From: NVTR01 sp036480115
GTDB lineage: Bacteria; Pseudomonadota; Alphaproteobacteria; Rhodobacterales; Rhodobacteraceae
Assembly (NCBI GenBank): GCA_965224795.1
Contig: CBDDAE010000001.1
Span: 372,001-436,000, forward strand
Length of the DNA: 64,000 bases
Direction of reading: 5' to 3'
Made by a program: the position numbers and the translations under genes. Positions 59,437-64,000 of this stretch are shown piece by piece. Each line of letters starts with the position of its first letter. Within the stretch, counting starts at the first letter, position 1. The notes below the pieces were generated by a model. It did not search any database. It had not been told where the DNA came from and was given only the letters and a program-made list of their open reading frames with translations.

Positions 59437-60564
59437 TTGGCCAAATTCGACAGATACTTATTGTCGCAACTGGTAGTGTTGTTTGGGTTTTTTGCACTTG
59501 TGTTAGTGATGATTTACTGGGTGAACCGGGCAGTGGTGTTGTTTGACCAACTGATTGCCAACGGCCATTCCGCGCTGGTGTTTTTGGAATTCAGCGCACT
59601 GACACTGCCAAATGTCATTCGGCTTGTGTTACCCATTGCGGCATTTGCAGCTTCGGTATTTTGCGCCAACCGGCTAACGGCAGACAGTGAACTTGTCGTG
59701 GTCCAGTCCACTGGTTTTTCGCCTTACCGATTGGCGCGTCCCGTCTTACTATTTGGTATTCTCGTGGGGCTAATGTTGTCGATATTAACCCATGTTTTGG
59801 TTCCCGCCAGTCTAATACAATTGGATCAGCGGCGCAGTGAAATTGAAACGGATTCCACCGCGCGTTTTTTGAAAGAAGGGACTTTCTTACACCCTGCTGC
59901 CGGAATAACATTTTATATCAAGGATATTGCCCCAAACGGCGCCATGAGCAGCATGTTTCTTTCTGACAGCCGCAACGAAAACCACCAGATTAGTTTTTCG
60001 GCCAAACAGGCGTTGCTTGTTGCCAATGACACCGGGCCAAAACTGATCATGATCAACGGCATGGCGCAGGACCTTAATCAGCAAGAGCAAACCCTGACAA
60101 CGACCCAGTTTTCCGAGTTTGTGTTTGACTTGGGGCCATTGCTGGAAGGCATTTCACCCCGACGGCTTACCCCCAGCCAATTGCCAACAACCGTTCTACT
60201 GTCGCCCAGTGAAGACGACGTAAAAACCAGCGGCCAAAGTCATGCCGTTTTGTTGCAGGCAGGTCATGAGCGAATTTCGCAAGCCGTATTATGTGCCGTC
60301 GTTTCCCTGATTGGCTTTGCAACATTAATGGTCGGAGGCTATAGCAGGTTTGGCCTTTGGCGGCAGATGTTTGCGGCCCTGTTGATTTTTATCGCCGTGA
60401 AAACCCTGGACAATTTGTTCAACGATTTTGCCCGCCAGGACCCGCAGAACTGGCCCGCAACATACGCCGCATCCGCTATTGGATTTACCGTCGCTTTTTT
60501 CATTTTATGGCTTTCCGCGCGCCCGGCCCTGTTTGCGCGGCGCCTAGGTCAGGGTAGCCAATGA
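59437..60564 (+). CDS. lptF: LPS export ABC transporter permease LptF
   Basis: A 375-residue permease of the LptBFG complex that extracts lipopolysaccharide from the inner membrane. It has the N-terminal FDRYLLSQL start, helices around residues 8-30, 45-70, 95-120, the periplasmic jellyroll (about 125-265) and three helices at the C-terminus. No ATG is available; translation should start at the TTG 59437, with AGGGA six bases before it. It overlaps lptG by 4 bases. Confidence 0.92.
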   Translation: MAKFDRYLLSQLVVLFGFFALVLVMIYWVNRAVVLFDQLIANGHSALVFLEFSALTLPNVIRLVLPIAAFAASVFCANRLTADSELVVVQSTGFSPYRLARPVLLFGILVGLMLSILTHVLVPASLIQLDQRRSEIETDSTARFLKEGTFLHPAAGITFYIKDIAPNGAMSSMFLSDSRNENHQISFSAKQALLVANDTGPKLIMINGMAQDLNQQEQTLTTTQFSEFVFDLGPLLEGISPRRLTPSQLPTTVLLSPSEDDVKTSGQSHAVLLQAGHERISQAVLCAVVSLIGFATLMVGGYSRFGLWRQMFAALLIFIAVKTLDNLFNDFARQDPQNWPATYAASAIGFTVAFFILWLSARPALFARRLGQGSQ

Positions 60565-61658
60565 AGTTGTATCTATATTTTGCGCGGCGGTTTGCGACAA
60601 CCCTATTGGGTATTCTTGCGGTATTCATTTTACTGTCACTGCTTTTGGAGATGATTGAAGTACTGCGTAAATTTGATGTTTCTAAAATTGGATTTATTGA
60701 AATCATTAAGCTGACAGCCTTAAAAATTCCTAACAGCCTGTATGATATTTTCCCACTTGTAGTGATCCTGTCGACGTTATTGCTGTTTTTAAACCTCTCA
60801 AAATCAAGCGAACTTGTGGTGACAAGGGCGGCCGGGCGCTCTGCACTGCGAACATTGATTGCGCCGGTAATGGTGGCGCTGTTGGCGGGCGCTATAACCG
60901 TGGCAGTCTTTAACCCGATCGTTGCGACGACCACAAAGCAGTTTCAGAATTTGTCACAAAAACACTTAGGCGATCAACAATCCGCCCTGTCCTTTAGCCG
61001 TGAAGGTCTGTGGCTTCGCCAAGGATCAAATGCCGGTCAAACCGTGATCAGGGCAGAGCGTGCAAATCAGGATGGCACTGAACTGTTTACTGTAACTTTT
61101 CTTGGCTTTGACGCGCAAAGCATTCCCAGTTTCCGCATTGAGGCAGATAGCGCCGTATTGACACCGGGTGCATGGCTGGCAATCAACACAAAAGAATGGC
61201 GCTTTGACAAGGGTGGTAATTCTGAATTGGCTGCAATTCGATCCCCCGAAGTTTTTATAGCGACAGACCTCACCCCAGAACAGATATTGGATGGCTTTGG
61301 CAGTCCAAAATCTGTGCCAATCTGGCAGTTGCCAAACTTTATTAAACGTCTAGAGCAGGCCGGTTTCTCATCCCGCCGTCACCAGGTTTGGTTTCAAACC
61401 CAATTGGCAATGCCGCTACTGCTGACAACCATGGTTATGGTTGGGGCTGGTTTTACTATGCGCCATACCAGATTTGGGCGCACAGGACTGATGGTATTGT
61501 TGGCACTCGGCATGGGGTTTTCGATCTTTTTTGTGCGAAACTTTGCAATCATTTTGGGTGAAAACGGACAAATACCGGTTTTGTTGGCAGCCTGGGCACC
61601 GCCGATTGCAGGCATGTTGTTGGCGCTTGGGCTGCTGTTGCATATGGAGGACGGCTAG
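60561..61658 (+). CDS. lptG: LPS export ABC transporter permease LptG
   Basis: A 365-residue partner of LptF with the same topology: LYLYFARRFATTLLGILAVF, then SLYDIFPLVVILSTLLLFLNLSKSSELVV (two parts) as in LptG, a periplasmic beta domain (about 120-260) and C-terminal helices. The ATG at 60561 overlaps the lptF stop (ATGA). lptD starts two bases after it. Confidence 0.93.
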   Translation: MKLYLYFARRFATTLLGILAVFILLSLLLEMIEVLRKFDVSKIGFIEIIKLTALKIPNSLYDIFPLVVILSTLLLFLNLSKSSELVVTRAAGRSALRTLIAPVMVALLAGAITVAVFNPIVATTTKQFQNLSQKHLGDQQSALSFSREGLWLRQGSNAGQTVIRAERANQDGTELFTVTFLGFDAQSIPSFRIEADSAVLTPGAWLAINTKEWRFDKGGNSELAAIRSPEVFIATDLTPEQILDGFGSPKSVPIWQLPNFIKRLEQAGFSSRRHQVWFQTQLAMPLLLTTMVMVGAGFTMRHTRFGRTGLMVLLALGMGFSIFFVRNFAIILGENGQIPVLLAAWAPPIAGMLLALGLLLHMEDG

Positions 61659-61660
61659 AC

Positions 61661-63781
61661 ATGGGGCGCATCCGCACATTTGCGTTGGCGACATTCGCCC
61701 TTTGTCTTTTTTCGGGACAACTAGCTGTGGCGCAGACCGCTACGTTGCTTGCAGATTCTGTGTCTATTGAAGGCGACAACACTATCATAGCGAACGGAAA
61801 CGTAGAAATTTTGGTGGACGGTTCCCGGTTGCAGGCCAGCCAAATCACATATGATGCACAACTTAATATTCTGACTATAACTGGGCCAATCATCTTACAT
61901 CAGGGCGACGACACATTGTTTTTAGCCAGTTCTGCCGAACTGGACGGCGATTTAAGAAATGGTGTTTTACGCAGCGCTCGGATGGTTCTGTCGCAACAAT
62001 TGCAGTTGGCAGCAGCGCAAATAAACAGGGTGGATGGTCGTTACACGCAACTGACCAATACCGTAGCATCATCTTGCAAAATCTGTGCCTCAAGCCCGGT
62101 TCCATTGTGGCAGATCCGGGCCGACAAGATCATCCATGATCAACTTGAACGACAATTATATTTTGAAAATGCTCAGCTGTTGATTGGCAGAGTTCCGGTA
62201 TTCTACATCCCCCGTTTGCGTCTGCCTGACCCAACCCTAAAGCGGTCCACAGGGTTTTTGATCCCCAGAGGTAGTGCCAATTCCCTGCTGGGAACCGGCA
62301 TAAAAATCCCCTACTTCATAGCCATTGGCGATCATGCTGATATAACACTCACCCCCTATTTTTCGCAAAAATCCACCACATTAGAAGCCCGCTACCGCCA
62401 GGCATTCACCCGTGGCAGATTGCAGTTTGATGCGGCCTTAACCCGCGATCAGTTGGGATTTGGCACCAGCCGGGCCTATTTGTTTGGCAGTGGGAATTTT
62501 GAACTTGAGCGGAGCTTTGATTTAAGATTCAATTTTGAACTTACCTCGGACGCTGCATATCTTTTGGACTATGGGTTTTCCGGAAAAGACCGGCTGAGCA
62601 GCGAAATTGCGATCACCCGCACACGGGCCCAAGACTATTTTAACGGCGGGTTAATCAACTTTAAAACTCTGCGTGGGTCGGAATTGGCAATCGACGACCA
62701 ACTGCCAAATTTTCAGGGTGAAATAATATATGAAAAGCGGTTCTTCCCGGCCAATATCGGCGGTCAGGGTCTTTGGTCAGTTGGGTTGGAAAGCCATCGA
62801 CGTGATTCCAGCCTTGACCAATTTGGGCGCGACGTAACCCATTTAAGTGGCCGCCTTGAATGGTCGCGCAGCAACAGGTTTGCCAATGGCATGCTGGCCC
62901 GTATCGGTGCGGAATTAGCTGCCGATGCCTACACTATCGCCCAAGACAGCAGCTTTGCCCCAAACCTGGCTTTTGTGACTCCCGCGCTAGAAGCAGAATT
63001 GCGCTGGCCCTTTGTCAAAACTGCCCCCGGCGGCGCAACCATGGTCTTGGAACCGGTGGTTCATATGGCGTTAACCACAAGCCTTGGCGCTAATGTCCCA
63101 AATGAAGACAGCACCATTGTGGAATTTGATGAAGGCAATCTGTTTTCGGTTTCGCGCTTTCCCGGGGACGATCAGTTTGAAAGCGGAACCCGAACGACCC
63201 TTGGCGTGAAATGGAGCCGGCTTGATCCTTCCGGCAATGCCCTTTCGCTCGCTCTGGGGCGGGTATTTCGCGATGCAGATACCGGCCAGTTCACCCAAGC
63301 CTCTGGACTGGACGGCAAATCGTCAGACTGGCTGCTCGCCGGACAATACAAACTAGACAGCCGGCTTTCGGTGACCGGGCGCGCCCTGTTTGAAAATGCA
63401 CTGAACATCACCAAGGCCGAAACCCAGGTGAACTGGAATGGTGACAAACTGGCACTGGCTTCAACCTATAGCTGGGTCATTGCCGATACCGCTGAAAACC
63501 GCCCCGATCTTACTTCACAAATGACCTTGGACGCCAATTATCAGTTGCAACGACATTGGCAGGGTAGCCTGACTTACCTGTATGATTTTGCTGCCGCCAA
63601 AAGTACAAAAGCAGCCATCGGACTAAAATATAGCAACGAGTGCATAAGCGTCGATCTTTCCCTCTCGCGCCGCTTTACTTCCTCGTTTAGTGTAACCCCG
63701 ACCACCAATGTTGGCTTCACCGTAACCTTGTTGGGATTTGGCTCGGGCGAAACTGGCGCACAAAGGACTTGTAGCGGATGA
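61661..63781 (+). CDS. lptD: LPS assembly outer-membrane protein LptD
   Basis: A 706-residue outer-membrane protein with a signal peptide (FALATFALCLFSGQLAVAQ), an OstA/LptA-like periplasmic domain (SIEGDNTIIANGNVEILVDG and repeats) and a beta-barrel C-terminal domain with alternating strands ending in GFTVTLLGFGSG. It inserts LPS into the outer leaflet. Four cysteines are visible (two in SSCKICASS and a pair near the C-terminus), which may form the disulfides needed for maturation. It overlaps surA by 4 bases. Confidence 0.93.
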   Translation: MGRIRTFALATFALCLFSGQLAVAQTATLLADSVSIEGDNTIIANGNVEILVDGSRLQASQITYDAQLNILTITGPIILHQGDDTLFLASSAELDGDLRNGVLRSARMVLSQQLQLAAAQINRVDGRYTQLTNTVASSCKICASSPVPLWQIRADKIIHDQLERQLYFENAQLLIGRVPVFYIPRLRLPDPTLKRSTGFLIPRGSANSLLGTGIKIPYFIAIGDHADITLTPYFSQKSTTLEARYRQAFTRGRLQFDAALTRDQLGFGTSRAYLFGSGNFELERSFDLRFNFELTSDAAYLLDYGFSGKDRLSSEIAITRTRAQDYFNGGLINFKTLRGSELAIDDQLPNFQGEIIYEKRFFPANIGGQGLWSVGLESHRRDSSLDQFGRDVTHLSGRLEWSRSNRFANGMLARIGAELAADAYTIAQDSSFAPNLAFVTPALEAELRWPFVKTAPGGATMVLEPVVHMALTTSLGANVPNEDSTIVEFDEGNLFSVSRFPGDDQFESGTRTTLGVKWSRLDPSGNALSLALGRVFRDADTGQFTQASGLDGKSSDWLLAGQYKLDSRLSVTGRALFENALNITKAETQVNWNGDKLALASTYSWVIADTAENRPDLTSQMTLDANYQLQRHWQGSLTYLYDFAAAKSTKAAIGLKYSNECISVDLSLSRRFTSSFSVTPTTNVGFTVTLLGFGSGETGAQRTCSG

Positions 63782-64000
63782 AATTTAGTCAAAACAAACT
63801 GAAAATCACCATCTCGGCGATGTTCAAAGCAGTGTTACTTGCTCTTTCCATTGGGGCGTTGCCAACTATGGCTGCCGCGCAAGGCCAATTTTCCCCGGCT
63901 GTTTACGTAAATGACGGGGCCATCACAAAATATGAGTTGCAACAGAGAATTCTGTTACTGAAAGCATTGCGAACTTCCGGGGACCTGGAAAAGGAAGCCA
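63778..64000 (+). CDS. surA: Periplasmic chaperone SurA, N-terminal fragment
   Basis: The first 74 codons are in the window; the gene continues past the edge. It starts with a signal peptide (SAMFKAVLLALSIGALPTMAAA) followed by AVYVNDGAITKYELQQRILLL, the beginning of the SurA_N chaperone domain. It overlaps lptD by 4 bases (ATGA). SurA folds LptD and other outer-membrane proteins, so the operon couples the LPS translocon to its folding helper. Confidence 0.85.
   Translation, partial: MKFSQNKLKITISAMFKAVLLALSIGALPTMAAAQGQFSPAVYVNDGAITKYELQQRILLLKALRTSGDLEKEA

Noticed and set aside
1..64000. Insertion sequences, integrases, prophage structural genes or CRISPR arrays
   Set aside because: None was seen; the lysis genes alone do not indicate a prophage.

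Overview
The window looks like a contiguous stretch of chromosome from an alphaproteobacterium of the order Rhodobacterales (Roseobacter-type). The evidence is the gene order trpG-trpD-trpC-moaC-moeA-lexA, the order holC-pepA-lptF-lptG-lptD-surA, a GAAC-N7-GAAC SOS box in front of lexA, a B12-dependent ribonucleotide reductase (NrdJ), a TakP-like TRAP transporter, tandem DUF2852 proteins, and a gene-transfer-agent (GTA) style holin/endolysin cassette. Base composition looks moderate (about half G+C by eye). I saw no insertion sequence, integrase, CRISPR array or rRNA. Coding density is high and most genes are core metabolism. Genus cannot be fixed from this sequence alone.

Layout. 1-3.7 kb: the end of a DedA-type gene, an M48 protease, a glutathione S-transferase divergent from an AraC-type regulator, a frameshifted PIN-domain gene and a lipoprotein. 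3.8-6.4 kb: edd-eda (Entner-Doudoroff pathway) behind a perfect palindromic operator. 6.4-9.9 kb: two small genes and glnE. 10-12.6 kb: two paralogous DUF2852 membrane proteins behind twin 21-bp palindromes, an RDD protein and bpt. 12.6-17.1 kb: a TRAP transporter (dctP-dctQ-dctM order of transcription, with a terminator after dctP), divergent from a 496-residue Ca-binding beta-roll-like protein with a strict 19-residue repeat. 19.1-21.6 kb: ilvB-ilvN preceded by a complete attenuator with an Ile-Leu-Val-Val leader peptide. 21.6-27 kb: an EF-hand protein, an ECF sigma factor and nrdJ, which has a roughly 300-nt structured leader and two DnaA-box-like repeats upstream. 27.3-31.8 kb: tRNA-Pro(TGG), DUF192 protein, double cold-shock protein, pdxH, fabI, gpt and an aminotransferase. 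31.9-41.9 kb: ppiD-trpE, a divergent polysaccharide deacetylase, trpG-trpD, trpC-moaC-moeA and lexA. 41.9-50.7 kb: comEC, gltX, gltA, a GNAT protein, an enoyl-CoA hydratase and ccmH/ccmF. 50.7-52.7 kb: the GTA-like lysis cassette with small flanking genes. 52.7-64 kb: a TfoX C-terminal domain protein, ndk, an ABC-F ATPase, marC, a retropepsin-like protease, a NYN/PIN-like protein, holC, pepA and the lipopolysaccharide-export genes lptF-lptG-lptD-surA (surA runs off the end).

How it works together. The window carries the committed steps of branched-chain amino acid and tryptophan synthesis, sugar-acid catabolism through the Entner-Doudoroff route, citrate synthase, deoxynucleotide supply and outer-membrane biogenesis. 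The most distinctive signals are regulatory RNA and operators (ilv attenuator, nrdJ leader, lexA promoter, twin palindromes at DUF2852), the unusual repeat protein, and the lysis cassette. Functions given below are family assignments read from the protein sequences; none was confirmed by a database search.
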